Source: Phormidium tenue FACHB-1050 (GTDB lineage Bacteria > Cyanobacteriota > Cyanobacteriia > Pseudanabaenales > Pseudanabaenaceae). From it: 64,000 nucleotides of DNA. A program made the translations under genes and the position numbers. The notes under the pieces were generated by a model, which saw only the letters and a list, made by a program, of their open reading frames with translations, did no database searches and had not been told where the DNA came from. The stretch is from NCBI RefSeq assembly GCF_014696925.1, contig NZ_JACJQY010000011.1:1-64000 (forward strand), in the 5' to 3' direction. The first letter of the stretch is position 1. Every line of letters begins with the position of its first letter. Positions 26,521 to 35,592 of this stretch are shown here, piece after piece.

Positions 26521-26573
26521 CCAAATTTTTGATTAAAAGGGTTGCTTTGCAACCCTTTTAATCAAAAATTTGG
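26521..26573. repeat. Palindrome overlapping the alkyltransferase-like gene end
   Basis: Perfect 25-bp arms (CCAAATTTTTGATTAAAAGG start) around ttt. The right arm encodes the last residues and stop of the gene ending at 26558 (SQIFD). Confidence 0.85.
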
Positions 26574-26902
26574 GATTTGTTTGGATGCCATAGATATTTT
26601 CGCAGATCGATCTTACCTGCATCATTAAAGCTAATTCCTTCATTTTCCAGTAGCGATCGCTGCAAATAGTCTGTACCAAAACGCAAAGGCGAAAGAGAAA
26701 TCTCACCCTTAGCATTGACTACACGCTGCCAAGGAATATCCGAATTTTGCATGTCGACTCGATAGAGCGCATAGCCCACTACCCGCGCTTTGCCCGCCAA
26801 ATTTGAAAGTTCAGCGACCTGTCCATAGGTAGCCACAAATCCTTGGGGAATTTGCCGCACAATTTCATAAATACGATTATAAGTTGTGGTATTACTACTC
26901 AT
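26558..26902 (-). CDS. Alkyltransferase-like (ATL) DNA-binding protein
   Basis: 114 residues of the MGMT DNA-binding domain: YEIVRQIPQGFVATYGQVAE, then ARVVGYALYRV and a recognition region IPWQRVVNAKGEIS. In true O6-alkylguanine methyltransferases the active site is PCHR; here it is PWQR, with the acceptor Cys replaced by Trp. That defines ATL proteins, which bind O6-alkylguanine without repairing it and flag it for nucleotide excision repair. Length is normal for ATLs. The extreme C-terminus comes from a palindrome arm. Confidence 0.9.
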   Translation of the reverse strand: MSSNTTTYNRIYEIVRQIPQGFVATYGQVAELSNLAGKARVVGYALYRVDMQNSDIPWQRVVNAKGEISLSPLRFGTDYLQRSLLENEGISFNDAGKIDLRKYLWHPNKSQIFD

Positions 26903-27031
26903 GGCGGTTGCCTATAGTGTAAATTTATACTCTTTATAGATTTAGTGACTTGAATCACTTCCATTTCCGTAAAACTTTAGCTACTATGGTAAATGTCAAA
27001 ACACTAAGACATTTGCACTGGAGATACTTCA

Positions 27032-27343
27032 ATGCTAGCGGCGGAATGCATCGATTCCAGAGCTACCGTAAATTTAGAGGAAAAGCGCCGAACGACGACA
27101 CGCATTGCTATGCGTGTTCCGAGAAGCTGCTATGGAGAGCCTATTATTTCTCGCCTCTCTTGTGAACACGGTTTAATTGTGACAATTATTGCTGCACTTC
27201 TAGGCGAAAGTCCAGAAGATGATGGCTGGTTCACGTTAGAACTAACTGGAACAACTCAACAAATTCAAAGTGGAATTATTTATCTAGAAGAGCTAGATTT
27301 AGAAATTTGGGATAAAACGGCTGTCGAAGACGAAAGCTGGTAA
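27032..27343 (+). CDS. NIL-domain protein
   Basis: 103 residues, start supported by GGAG eight bases upstream. Residues 22-97 form a NIL domain, the ferredoxin-like fold first seen at the C-terminus of the methionine transporter ATPase MetN: TRIAMRVPRSCYGEPIISRL, then HGLIVTIIAALLGES and DGWFTLELTGTTQQIQSGI. There is no ATPase. Stand-alone NIL proteins in cyanobacteria are thought to bind a small molecule or act in regulation; function is not known. A 7-bp inverted repeat (AAATGTC / GACATTT, 26991-27014) lies just upstream. Confidence 0.85.
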   Translation: MLAAECIDSRATVNLEEKRRTTTRIAMRVPRSCYGEPIISRLSCEHGLIVTIIAALLGESPEDDGWFTLELTGTTQQIQSGIIYLEELDLEIWDKTAVEDESW

Positions 27344-27353
27344 ACACTTAGAA

Positions 27354-27384
27354 AAAAGAAAGCTTGTTTAGCAAGCTTTCTTTT
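27354..27384. terminator. Terminator after the NIL gene
   Basis: AAAAGAAAGCTTG / CAAGCTTTCTTTT, 13-bp perfect stem with TTTT end, 11 bases after the stop codon. Confidence 0.8.
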
Positions 27385-27417
27385 CATAACCAATTAAATA
27401 GAAAGTTTTATTTATAT

Positions 27418-28000
27418 CAAAAAGAAATGTGGCGCATCGCACCACATTTCTTTTTGGTATGGGGGTTACCTAATAAGTACAACGCACTCATTAAACAACC
27501 TGTAGCAGTGTAAGTTTTGCTTAGGACATAAAACCCAAAAGATGAGTGGCAGCGCTAAGCGCTGCCACTCATCTTTTGGGTTTTGATTTGTCCTAGCTGT
27601 CTCTTATACCAATTCACGAAAGTGTTGCCACACTTTTGCGAATTAAAAACCAAACCCAATAAAGGTTTTCAAAGCACAAAATGGCTACGCCATTTTGTGC
27701 TTTGGTATTACGTTGATATATAGCTGTCGCCATTCTTGTTAGGATATAAAACCCAAATAATGTGAGGCGGCGCTTCGCGCCGCCTCACATTATTTGGGTT
27801 TTGATTTGTCCTGATACAGGTGGCTATAGCTATAAAAGCAATCCCAGAAAGGGTTTTAAGTTGTCATTTTACCGTAAGCAAAATAACAACCGCTATACTA
27901 AAGTGGTTTGCAATCACCCCCAAACCAAGAGATTTTTTGAAAGTGTTTCAAAGCAACACTTTCAAAAAATCTCTTGTGGTTCGTTTGATCGGTAATTGCT
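27418..28000. repeat. Cluster of five dispersed palindromic elements
   Basis: No gene occurs in 27344-28005. In order: hairpin 27418-27456 (18-bp arms, loop atc); family A-type palindrome 27530-27584 (26-bp perfect arms, loop taa) with flanks AGGACATAAAACCC and GGGTTTTGATTTGTCCT; complete family B 27607-27707; complete family A 27719-27829 with perfect 26-bp core 27748-27802 (loop ttc); family C in reverse, 27890-28000, with 25-bp-class arms. This is the densest array in the window. Confidence 0.8.
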
Positions 28001-28005
28001 GGAGT

Positions 28006-28647
28006 TTACTTGTTAGGCTGAGGAGTTAGACGTAAGTAAGGCTTAATAGGGTTGAAACCTTTAGGAAACTTGGTCTTAGCTTCTTCGTTAGAAATTGAAG
28101 GGACAATCACGCAATCATCGCCATCTTTCCAGTTGGCAGGTGTCGCAACGCTGTAGTTGTCGGTCAATTGCAATGAATCAATTACACGTAGAATTTCATC
28201 AAAGTTGCGACCTGTGCTAGCTGGGTAGGTCAAGCTAAGGCGAAGTTTTTTGTTGGAGTCAATGATAAACACCGATCGCACAGTTAAGGTGTTACCTGTT
28301 GCCGAGTTAGGGTGAATCATGTCATAAAGTTCTGACACTTTCTTATCTTCGTCAGCCAAAATTGGGTAGTTAAGGGTAGCGCCTTGGGTTTCTTCGATAT
28401 CGCCAACCCAGCCTTTGTGGGATTCAACACCATCAACGCTCAAAGCGATCGCCTTGATATTGCGCTTATCAAATTCAGGCTTGAGCTTAGCCACAGTTCC
28501 AAGCTCGGTGGTGCAAACAGGGGTGAAATCTTTGGGGTGAGAAAATAGAATTGCCCAGTTATCGCCAATCCACTCATGGAAATTGATCACACCTTCGGTG
28601 GAGTCTTGAGTAAAATCGGGTACGGTATCGCCTAAACGCAGTGTCAT
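28006..28647 (-). CDS. 1-Cys peroxiredoxin (Prx6 type)
   Basis: 213 residues from the ATG at 28645-28647 (MTLRLGDTVPDFTQD), chosen because this is where family members begin. The peroxidatic cysteine is in LFSHPKDFTPVCTTELG near residue 46, with conserved Thr and, later, Arg (RSVFIIDSNKKLRLSLTYP). The C-terminal dimer domain has PANWKDGDDCVIVPSISNEE and GFNPIKPYLRLTPQP. No resolving cysteine of the 2-Cys kind is present. The enzyme reduces hydrogen peroxide and alkyl hydroperoxides in the cytosol. Monocistronic. Confidence 0.95.
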   Translation of the reverse strand: MTLRLGDTVPDFTQDSTEGVINFHEWIGDNWAILFSHPKDFTPVCTTELGTVAKLKPEFDKRNIKAIALSVDGVESHKGWVGDIEETQGATLNYPILADEDKKVSELYDMIHPNSATGNTLTVRSVFIIDSNKKLRLSLTYPASTGRNFDEILRVIDSLQLTDNYSVATPANWKDGDDCVIVPSISNEEAKTKFPKGFNPIKPYLRLTPQPNK

Positions 28648-28755
28648 AGTTTTAAAGTTAGTCTTCTTTGTTACAAATCTAAGATACAAGATTACTGGAA
28701 AAACCGCTAGCCCTATAGAGCGGTATTCCCATCGCTTTACTGTAGATTATGACAT

Positions 28756-28808
28756 AAAACTGATAAATTAGAGATAGTGCTTTGCACTATCTCTAATTTA
28801 TCAGTTTT
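28756..28808. repeat. Palindrome between the peroxiredoxin gene and tRNA-Leu
   Basis: Perfect 25-bp arms (AAAACTGATAAATTAGAGAT start) around ttt. Confidence 0.85.
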
Positions 28809-28928
28809 GATTATTGACATTGTGCAATCTTTACAGGAAACTTAATAACTGCCAGTTAGATGCTTATGCTATTTAAATTCGTTAGCTAAAAATTAACAAC
28901 TAATAGCAAAATCTCACAAATACTAATC

Positions 28929-29010
28929 GCGGAACTGGCGGAATTGGTAGACGCGCATGTTTCAGGTACATGTGTTGAAAGACTTGGGGGTTCAAGTCCC
29001 CCGTTCCGCA
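28929..29010 (+). tRNA. tRNA-Leu (anticodon CAG)
   Basis: 82 bases. Acceptor stem GCGGAAC pairs with GTTCCGC; D-arm GGCGGAATTGGTAGACGC has the leucine-type GGTAGAC; the anticodon stem-loop CATGTTTCAGGTACATG presents CAG; a short variable arm precedes the T-arm GGGGGTTCAAGTCCCCC. The discriminator is A and CCA is not encoded, so it must be added after transcription. A terminator follows at once. Confidence 0.96.
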
Positions 29011-29015
29011 TTAAT

Positions 29016-29050
29016 CAATAAAAAAGCTCGTAAAACGAGCTTTTTTATTG
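29016..29050. terminator. Bidirectional terminator of tRNA-Leu and the methyltransferase gene
   Basis: CAATAAAAAAGCTCG / CGAGCTTTTTTATTG, perfect 15-bp arms with loop taaaa; includes the stop codon of the convergent gene. Confidence 0.9.
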
Positions 29051-29722
29051 TCGAAAAATAATCGCCTGATTGCCACCTTTTTGTAATTCGTAATCCACTT
29101 GAATAATTTCTGAGCTAATACCTTCTTTGACTAAGATGCTGCAAACTTCATCAATGTAAGGCGATCGCGCTTGAGCCAAATTTAATAATGGGAAAATTCG
29201 CACTTCTTCGGCGATGCGACATAGTTCGCGGATTGATTCTAAATGGAATTCAAAACTAAGATGTTCGGAATAGAGAAATAGAAAATGTGAACATAGGGCA
29301 AGCTGAAATTGCTTGTCTTGAAAATCTAGTTTGGGTAATTCGGCATTGAGATATCGTCCTTCAATTTTGCCGCGATCATAATCTTCAAGAAATATAGCGA
29401 TCGCCTTCTCACGATTTGCCCGTAAATCTTCAGGAGACTTGTGATAGCTCCAGACCCAGTTATTTGGTGTATTGCGAACCTGTTCGATAATGGTGTCTAC
29501 GCAAGCATCAAAGCGACTTTTAATTTCTGAGCCAGTAAACTGATAAATCGGATCGATCGAGGTAACTTGATAACCTGCGGCAGTCATTTCCGCATTAAAG
29601 CTTGCTGGTCCGTCACCGATGCCAATTATGGATTTAAGGCGATCGCTTTCTGTAAGCGCAAACATTAACTCATATTCGGTTTTAGACCGTCCAAACGGCA
29701 CAACGCGATCTAAGATCATCAT
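29045..29722 (-). CDS. SAM-dependent methyltransferase-like protein
   Basis: 225 residues. A Rossmann-like start IIGIGDGPASFNAEMTAAGY and VTSIDPIYQF resemble methyltransferase motifs I and II, and the late FQLALCSHFLFLYSEHL is the usual motif IV region. Central residues (RANREKAIAIFLEDYDRGKI) form an inserted helical segment. Proteins of this kind are widespread in cyanobacteria as conserved class I methyltransferase-like proteins without a known substrate. The GxGxG is GIGDGP, slightly degenerate. It lies 32 bases downstream of the cold-shock fusion gene and is probably cotranscribed with it. Confidence 0.75.
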   Translation of the reverse strand: MMILDRVVPFGRSKTEYELMFALTESDRLKSIIGIGDGPASFNAEMTAAGYQVTSIDPIYQFTGSEIKSRFDACVDTIIEQVRNTPNNWVWSYHKSPEDLRANREKAIAIFLEDYDRGKIEGRYLNAELPKLDFQDKQFQLALCSHFLFLYSEHLSFEFHLESIRELCRIAEEVRIFPLLNLAQARSPYIDEVCSILVKEGISSEIIQVDYELQKGGNQAIIFRQ

Positions 29723-29754
29723 GATTTATAGCTAAGGTATAGTTTTGACTGATT

Positions 29755-30342
29755 TTATCTTGGTGCTTTACGCCATCCACTAGCGATCGCCTCAGACTCA
29801 GAACAAAACCATTTCTCTCCTTTGCTTCCATCAATGTTGGTTGTAGCATAATCTTCCATATTCGGCAGGTGATAAAGCTTGCCCCCTGTATTCACTGAAA
29901 TATTGCCTTTAATATTGCAACCACGCACAAAGTTAGTCACAGGAGAAATTGAGCTAATCCCTAAACCAATCAAAAACATTACAGGTAATACATTATGTAT
30001 ACCTTTACGCATATCGCGTTTGTTGGTTTGGGTATTGCTATTTATGCGGTTGTCTGTAGATTTCTTATTAGCTGTTTGGCTAGAATTGTGCGATCTTTGT
30101 TTTGAGACTGTAGGTTGGTTGATAACACCTTGAATTGAGGCTTTAGAAGCCCGTATTTTTCCATTGGCTTCAGTAGCTTTTTCGTAAAAGATAGTATCTC
30201 CCACTACAGGGCGACGACTAGCCCCTTTTAATACGCTTATATGTAGGAAAACTTCTTTACTGCCATCATCAGGTTTAATAAATCCAAACCCTCGATCATC
30301 TTTCCAAGTAGTTAATTGCCCCTGACAGGAAAAAGACTGCAT
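29755..30342 (-). CDS. Cold-shock domain protein with membrane segment and C-terminal sunset-type domain
   Basis: 195 residues. Residues 1-70 are a cold-shock OB fold: GQLTTWKDDRGFGFIKPDDG (RNP-1) and EVFLHISVLKG (RNP-2), which bind single-stranded RNA or DNA. A low-complexity linker rich in Asn, Ser and Lys follows, then one hydrophobic segment (VLPVMFLIGLGISSI) near residue 115. The C-terminus, CNIKGNISVNTGGKLYHLPN then GEKWFCSESEAIASGWRKA, matches the small Cys-containing domain called sunset. The order implies an RNA-binding cytosolic part tethered to the membrane. Role unknown. Confidence 0.82.
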   Translation of the reverse strand: MQSFSCQGQLTTWKDDRGFGFIKPDDGSKEVFLHISVLKGASRRPVVGDTIFYEKATEANGKIRASKASIQGVINQPTVSKQRSHNSSQTANKKSTDNRINSNTQTNKRDMRKGIHNVLPVMFLIGLGISSISPVTNFVRGCNIKGNISVNTGGKLYHLPNMEDYATTNIDGSKGEKWFCSESEAIASGWRKAPR

Positions 30343-30413
30343 AAAATATCGTTATTTAGTCTTATTTCTAGATTAACCCAAAATGACAGCTTAGATTTCC
30401 AAGAAAAATATAA

Positions 30414-30448
30414 AAAATGCAGACGATATATTGTATCGTCTGCATTTT
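30414..30448. terminator. Terminator after ftsH
   Basis: AAAATGCAGACGATA / TATCGTCTGCATTTT, perfect 15-bp arms, five-base loop. Lies between ftsH and the cold-shock gene, both on the reverse strand. Confidence 0.8.
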
Positions 30449-30490
30449 ATGAAAATTAATTCAAAGTAGTTGTTTTTAGAGCAGTTTTAA

Positions 30491-32362
30491 TTACAAAGCT
30501 GCTGACAACTTCAAATCACTGGTTTCCAAAATCTGTTGTAGCTCTTCAGCATCAACGGTTTCGCGCTCAATTAAATCATGAGCAATCTTATCCAAAACAT
30601 GACGGTTATCAACGAGAAGTTGCTTGGCACGACGATAAGCATCAGCCACTAAAATACCAACTTCTTCATCAATAGTTGCAGCAGTTTCTTCAGAGAAGTC
30701 ACGCTCAGCAGCAATGTCACGACCGAGGAACATATTGCCATTGGAACGACCAAGAGCAACAGGTCCAAGCTTCTCACTCATTCCAAAACGCATCACCATT
30801 TGACGAGCAGTCGAAGCAACTTGTTGAAGATCGCTAGATGCACCAGTGGTAACTTCCTCATCACCAAAGACAATTTCTTCAGCGATGCGACCACCGAGGG
30901 CAACTGCCATCTGGTTTTGCAAGTAAGCGCGGCTTTGCATTCTCTCTTCAGTAGGCAAGAACCATGTCAAACCACCAGCACGACCACGAGGAATGATTGT
31001 TACCTTTTGGATTGCGTCATAGTCTGGCATCAATGCTCCAACCAGAGCATGACCAGCTTCATGGTAAGCAACTAATTCTTTGCGCTTTTCGCTCATCACG
31101 CGGTCTTTTTTCTCAGGTCCAACCAAGACGCGATCGACAGCATCATTGATTTCATCCATGGAGATTTCAGTCAAGTTGCGACGTGCGGCAAGAATAGCAG
31201 CTTCGTTCAACAGGTTAGATAAGTCAGCACCTGTAAATCCGGGGGTACGACGGGCAATCTTTTCAAGATCGACATCCTTAGATAGTGTCTTGCCGCGTGC
31301 ATGGACTCCGAGAATTTCTAGACGACCTGCAAAGTCAGGACGATCAACAACTACTTGGCGATCAAAACGACCTGGACGTAGTAAGGCTGCATCCAATACG
31401 TCAGGACGGTTAGTTGCGGCAACGATGATGATGCCTGTGTTACCTTCAAAGCCATCCATTTCGGTGAGCAATTGGTTCAAGGTTTGCTCGCGCTCATCGT
31501 TACCACCACCGAGACCAGCACCACGCTGACGACCGACGGCATCAATTTCATCGATGAAGACGATACAAGGGGCATTTGCCTTGGCTTGCTCGAATAGGTC
31601 ACGCACACGGGATGCACCGACTCCGACGAACATTTCGACGAATTCGGAACCAGAAATACTGAAGAAAGGTACACCAGCTTCCCCTGCAACCGCACGGGCT
31701 AATAGAGTTTTACCAGTTCCAGGAGGCCCAACAAGCAGTACGCCCTTAGGAATCTTTGCGCCGACAGCGGTAAAGCGATCGGGATTTTTGAGGAAGTCCA
31801 CAACTTCAGTAAGTTCAAATTTGGCTTGCTCAATACCAGCCACATCAGTGAAAGTTACTTGGGTTTGAGGCTCCATTTGCACACGAGCACGGGACTTACC
31901 AAAGTTCATGGCTTGGTTGCCTGGTCCAGATTGAGCACGGCGTAGTAGGAAAAATAAACCGACTAATAGCAAAATTGGCAAAATTAAACTGCTCAAGGTT
32001 TGGACTAAAGCACCGTCAGTACGACGGGGAGCTACATCTAGTTCAATTTTGTTCTCTTGAACAACTTTGCCAAACTCAGGATCGTTAGGTAGATTTACCC
32101 GAACTTTTTTCTTGCCTTCGGGGCCACCAGGGACTGTTACTTCCGCAAAAGTGCGATCAGGGCTAAGGGTGATTCTGGAAACGCCAGCAGGTTTTTTCCT
32201 GATTTCTTCGAGTAGCTTGCTATAGCGCCATTCGCCTTGAGTGGGAGGCTGACTATCGAGCAGGGTTGTTCCTAATGTGATAACAACAATGCCGAGCAGT
32301 GCGTATAAACCAAAATTTTTCCACTTTTTATTATTATTGTCGTTTTTATTATTGCTTTTCAC
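30491..32362 (-). CDS. ftsH: ATP-dependent zinc metalloprotease FtsH
   Basis: 623 residues from a GTG at 32360-32362 preceded by GGAG; a TTG at 32407 is the alternative but lacks a ribosome site. Asn/Lys-rich N-terminus, membrane helix [19 protein letters not shown], periplasmic or lumenal segment, second helix [15 protein letters not shown]. The AAA+ domain has Walker [20 protein letters not shown] and Walker [13 protein letters not shown]; the protease has zinc-binding [13 protein letters not shown]. The N-terminal [10 protein letters not shown] resembles the FtsH1/FtsH3-type cyanobacterial paralogues. It degrades damaged membrane proteins such as photosystem II D1 in hexameric complexes. 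Single gene. Confidence 0.96.
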   Translation of the reverse strand: MKSNNKNDNNNKKWKNFGLYALLGIVVITLGTTLLDSQPPTQGEWRYSKLLEEIRKKPAGVSRITLSPDRTFAEVTVPGGPEGKKKVRVNLPNDPEFGKVVQENKIELDVAPRRTDGALVQTLSSLILPILLLVGLFFLLRRAQSGPGNQAMNFGKSRARVQMEPQTQVTFTDVAGIEQAKFELTEVVDFLKNPDRFTAVGAKIPKGVLLVGPPGTGKTLLARAVAGEAGVPFFSISGSEFVEMFVGVGASRVRDLFEQAKANAPCIVFIDEIDAVGRQRGAGLGGGNDEREQTLNQLLTEMDGFEGNTGIIIVAATNRPDVLDAALLRPGRFDRQVVVDRPDFAGRLEILGVHARGKTLSKDVDLEKIARRTPGFTGADLSNLLNEAAILAARRNLTEISMDEINDAVDRVLVGPEKKDRVMSEKRKELVAYHEAGHALVGALMPDYDAIQKVTIIPRGRAGGLTWFLPTEERMQSRAYLQNQMAVALGGRIAEEIVFGDEEVTTGASSDLQQVASTARQMVMRFGMSEKLGPVALGRSNGNMFLGRDIAAERDFSEETAATIDEEVGILVADAYRRAKQLLVDNRHVLDKIAHDLIERETVDAEELQQILETSDLKLSAAL

Positions 32363-32502
32363 TACTACCGCTCCATCGATAAAAGTGTTCTTAGATGATT
32401 TTGCCAAGAACGAATGATTTAATTAACTAATCTTAACGCAAGCAGTCTAGGATCTGTTCAAGTCAGTGCAGAATCCGTCTTTGGATCGATAGTAATGCGA
32501 TT

Positions 32503-32545
32503 CCAATATTATCGAGGTGGGCTTAGCCCGCCTCAATAATATTGG
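32503..32545. repeat. Palindrome in the divergent ftsH / DUF389 spacer
   Basis: 20-bp arms CCAATATTATCGAGGTGGGC and near-complement (two mismatches), loop tta. Confidence 0.7.
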
Positions 32546-32589
32546 GGTTTAATCGTTCTTTAGACATTGAAAAACGATAATTTACCAAT

Positions 32590-34383
32590 ATGGCTAAATA
32601 TATAGACTTGTGGCAAACTTATCGCGATCGCCTTGCCGCGCAAATGGGGGTGGATGAGCAACGTAAAACTGAGGTGTATTTAGAAATTTCGCAAGCTGCG
32701 ACTTTAAGAGATACAACCTATTGGTTACAAATCATTTTTGCAGCAGGAATTGCAACATTAGGTTTGGTGCTGAGCAGCCCTGCGGTAATTATTGGGGCAA
32801 TGTTGATTTCACCTTTAATGGGACCAATTCTTTCTCTCGGTTTATCATTGGCGGCTGGAGATTTGATTTTGTTAGCAAGAGCGATCGCCAATCTTGCTTT
32901 GAGTTGTTCTGTGGCAATTAGTTTTGCCATATTGCTGATTTTTACATTGCCATTTAAGGAGGCAACTAGTGAAATTTTGGCGCGAGTACAACCAAATACT
33001 TTGGACTTGGGGGTGGCGCTTTTCTCAGGAGCCATCGGCGCGATCGCAATTTGCCGTCCTATTAAAGGTGTCGTCACTTCGATTCCAGGTGTATCGATCG
33101 CGGTAGCGTTGATGCCGCCTTTATGTGTAGTTGGTTTTGGTATTGGGGTCGCTTTTAGTCTTAATTGGGTGGAAGGTTCCCAAATTGCTAAGGGGGGCGG
33201 CTTACTATTTCTCACAAATCTTGTAGCGATCGCCTTTTCGTCAGCACTGGTGTTTATTGCTTTGCATCTTGATACAGACCAAGTGCGTGAAACCGTCAAG
33301 GATTGGGAAGCTGGCGATCGCGAAAGTATGGCTGTACAGAATTTTCTAAATCGTTATAGCTTCTTGAAACTATTACGCCCGATTGGAAGCTTACCAGGAA
33401 GATTTTTGGTAGCAACATCAACGATTTTGGCGCTTTTAGTTCCCCTCAGTAATGCCTTTGGTAGGCTGGGTGAAGAGGTTACCCAGAAACAGCAACAGAA
33501 TGCCCTTCGCCGCAATGCAACTAATATTTGGCAAGCGAGATTTAGTAATGATCCAGATGGTCAGTTGCGCTCTTCGATAGAGCGGATCTCGATTACAGAA
33601 CAAAATCAGTTTGTGTCTTTACGATTAAATGTATTTACCAGCAAGCTTTATTCTGCGGCTGAAAAAGAACAGTATGTTCAAGAACTAGCTCAAAAACTTG
33701 GCAAAAATCCTCAACAAATTCAATTTGTTTTGACGGAGGTTCCCACTGCTTCTAATGAGATTTTGGCTAAGAAGGAAGAAGTTACTTTGCCTGTGGCGAT
33801 TAAACCACCTAGTCTAAGTGAATTGCAGTTTAATCTTTTACAGGATCTGGATACGACGATCGCTGATTTATCTTTGCCACCAAGGGTACAATTACTCGAC
33901 TATGCTATGACTACGGGTAAATCTAAGTCCTTGTTATTAGCAATTACCTATTTAAGCGATCGCCAAATTAGTACTGATGCCCAAGCCTTAGTAATTCAAG
34001 ATGTGAAGACAAGGATCGGCATAGCTGGGGCAAAGGTAAATTTAGAATATATCAATACCAATGGGGGAGAGATTATTTTTGAGGAGAATAAAACATCATT
34101 ACCTCATGACGCTAATACGAAACTCGATCAGATGGGGAGTTTACTAAAACGTTATCCTAATCTCAAGTTATTGATGTCAGTCAGTTTGCGGTATCTAGAG
34201 AGTAATGCGTTAAGAAAAGTGCGGACTCAAGCGATCGCTTCGTATTTAGAATCTAAATGGAAAATTCCCAATGAACGCATAGATATTACTCAAAATCTCA
34301 ATATCACAGATTCTGAATCCCAAAATTTACAACAGGATGGAAAAGTGTTATTTCAGTTTACGGTCAAGCCAAAAGAGGGATAA
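32590..34383 (+). CDS. DUF389 membrane protein with OmpA-like C-terminus
   Basis: 597 residues. The N-terminal half has about eight membrane segments of the DUF389/TIGR00341 type: DTTYWLQIIFAAGIATLGLV, then SSPAVIIGAMLISPLMGPIL (the family hallmark) and ITSIPGVSIAVALMPPLCVV-like motif (TSIPGVSIAVALMPPLCVVG). The C-terminal half is soluble; its last 110 residues (IIFEENKTSLPHDANTKLDQ, RKVRTQAIASYLESKW) have the pattern of an OmpA-like peptidoglycan-binding fold. The transported or sensed compound is not known. Transcribed alone, divergent from ftsH. Confidence 0.85.
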   Translation: MAKYIDLWQTYRDRLAAQMGVDEQRKTEVYLEISQAATLRDTTYWLQIIFAAGIATLGLVLSSPAVIIGAMLISPLMGPILSLGLSLAAGDLILLARAIANLALSCSVAISFAILLIFTLPFKEATSEILARVQPNTLDLGVALFSGAIGAIAICRPIKGVVTSIPGVSIAVALMPPLCVVGFGIGVAFSLNWVEGSQIAKGGGLLFLTNLVAIAFSSALVFIALHLDTDQVRETVKDWEAGDRESMAVQNFLNRYSFLKLLRPIGSLPGRFLVATSTILALLVPLSNAFGRLGEEVTQKQQQNALRRNATNIWQARFSNDPDGQLRSSIERISITEQNQFVSLRLNVFTSKLYSAAEKEQYVQELAQKLGKNPQQIQFVLTEVPTASNEILAKKEEVTLPVAIKPPSLSELQFNLLQDLDTTIADLSLPPRVQLLDYAMTTGKSKSLLLAITYLSDRQISTDAQALVIQDVKTRIGIAGAKVNLEYINTNGGEIIFEENKTSLPHDANTKLDQMGSLLKRYPNLKLLMSVSLRYLESNALRKVRTQAIASYLESKWKIPNERIDITQNLNITDSESQNLQQDGKVLFQFTVKPKEG

Positions 34384-34414
34384 TAAATCAGCTATGCTAC
34401 GTTTTGCGTGGCAG

Positions 34415-34504
34415 ATAGCAATCCTAAATAGTTTGAGAGATTGCGCCCCGAAGGGGCGCAATCTCTCAAACTATTTAATCTCACAAATGAAATAGGATTG
34501 CTAT
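34415..34504. repeat. Dispersed hairpin element, copy 2
   Basis: Outer inverted repeat ATAGCAATCCTA (34415-34426) / TAGGATTGCTAT (34493-34504) encloses a perfect 23-bp palindrome (34427-34475) around gaa. Same ends as 6798-6880, different arm sequence. Confidence 0.8.
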
Positions 34505-34528
34505 AGCTGATTTATTATTTGAATAATT

Positions 34529-35464
34529 ATGCGTATTGTATTTTTTGGAACTCCCGATTTTGCTGTTCCTACTTTAGAAAAATTATTGTCCGAACCAGAC
34601 TTTGAAGTGGTGGGCGTGGTATCACAACCCGATACAAGACGGGGACGCGGCAACCAAGTCAGTCCACCGCCTGTAAAAGCCGCCGCGATCGCCCAAAATC
34701 CCAATCTAAAAATTTGGCAACCCGATCGCCTCAAAAAGGATAAAAATGTACTCGCGGAACTGGAATCACTGGAAGCCGATGTATTTGTAGTTGTAGCTTA
34801 CGGTCAAATCCTTTCTCAAAAGATTCTGAATATGCCAAAGCATGGCTGCATTAATGTGCATGGCTCATTGCTGCCAAAATATCGCGGTGCGGCTCCAATC
34901 CAATGGGCGATCGCTAATGGTGAAAGTATTACAGGCATTACGACCATGCAAATGGATGCAGGTATTGATACAGGTGCGATGTTACTCAAAGCCGAATTAG
35001 AAATCTTGCCTGAAGACAATACAGACACCTTGAGTATGAAATTAGCTAACCTTGGTGCAGATTTATTAATTGATACTTTACGACGCTTACAGACGATTAC
35101 ACCTGAGCCTCAAGATGAAGCTTTATCCTGCTATTCACCAATGATTGGGCGCGAAGATTGGGAACTAAACTGGAAGCAAGAGGCGATCGCATTGCATAAT
35201 CGGATTCGTGCTTTCTATCCCAATTGCTATACAGATTTTCGTGAACAAAGATTGAAAATTACAAAGACAGAAGTTATTTCTGAAGATGAGAATCTTAATC
35301 TTGTGGGAACAGTGGCAGAGATTCGCAAAGGTAAAGGATTTGTCGTACAGACTGGTAAAGGGCTATTGCTAATCAAAGAAGTTCAGCCTGCGGGTAAAAA
35401 ATTACAATCAGGTTGGGATTTTGTTAATGGTATGAGAATAGCGATCGGCGAATCTTTGTCATAA
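34529..35464 (+). CDS. fmt: Methionyl-tRNA formyltransferase
   Basis: 311 residues. It formylates the initiator Met-tRNA using 10-formyl-THF. The catalytic domain runs MRIVFFGTPDFAVPTLEKLL, VVAYGQILSQKILNMPKHG, then the active-site INVHGSLLPKYRGAAPIQWA and MQMDAGIDTGAML (catalytic Asn, His, Asp). The C-terminal OB-like domain, from about residue 205, contacts tRNA (ENLNLVGTVAEIRKGKGFVV). Full length. A dispersed hairpin element lies directly upstream, so its promoter must be close to or inside that element. Confidence 0.97.
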   Translation: MRIVFFGTPDFAVPTLEKLLSEPDFEVVGVVSQPDTRRGRGNQVSPPPVKAAAIAQNPNLKIWQPDRLKKDKNVLAELESLEADVFVVVAYGQILSQKILNMPKHGCINVHGSLLPKYRGAAPIQWAIANGESITGITTMQMDAGIDTGAMLLKAELEILPEDNTDTLSMKLANLGADLLIDTLRRLQTITPEPQDEALSCYSPMIGREDWELNWKQEAIALHNRIRAFYPNCYTDFREQRLKITKTEVISEDENLNLVGTVAEIRKGKGFVVQTGKGLLLIKEVQPAGKKLQSGWDFVNGMRIAIGESLS

Positions 35465-35467
35465 AAA

Positions 35468-35491
35468 AGCCAAGAACTTGATTTCTTGGCT
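35468..35491 (+). terminator. Possible terminator hairpin after fmt
   Basis: AGCCAAGAA / TTTCTTGGCT four bases past the fmt stop; no strong T run follows. A second small hairpin, AACCCG / CGGGTT, lies at 35536-35553. No gene in 35465-35592. Confidence 0.4.
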
Positions 35492-35592
35492 AAAGGCTCA
35501 AGTCTGCTTCAACAGACTAAAAATTATTCTAATTAACCCGTTAAAACGGGTTTGAGCTTTTAGCCCGCAATTGAGTGCAGGGCTAATTTTGC

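Noticed and set aside
26558-26902. Active O6-methylguanine-DNA methyltransferase
   Set aside because: The acceptor cysteine motif PCHR is PWQR, so it cannot transfer alkyl groups; it is an ATL protein.
27344-28005. Repeat cluster considered as a CRISPR array
   Set aside because: Units differ in family, orientation and spacing; there are no equal-length repeats with unique spacers, and no cas genes in the window.
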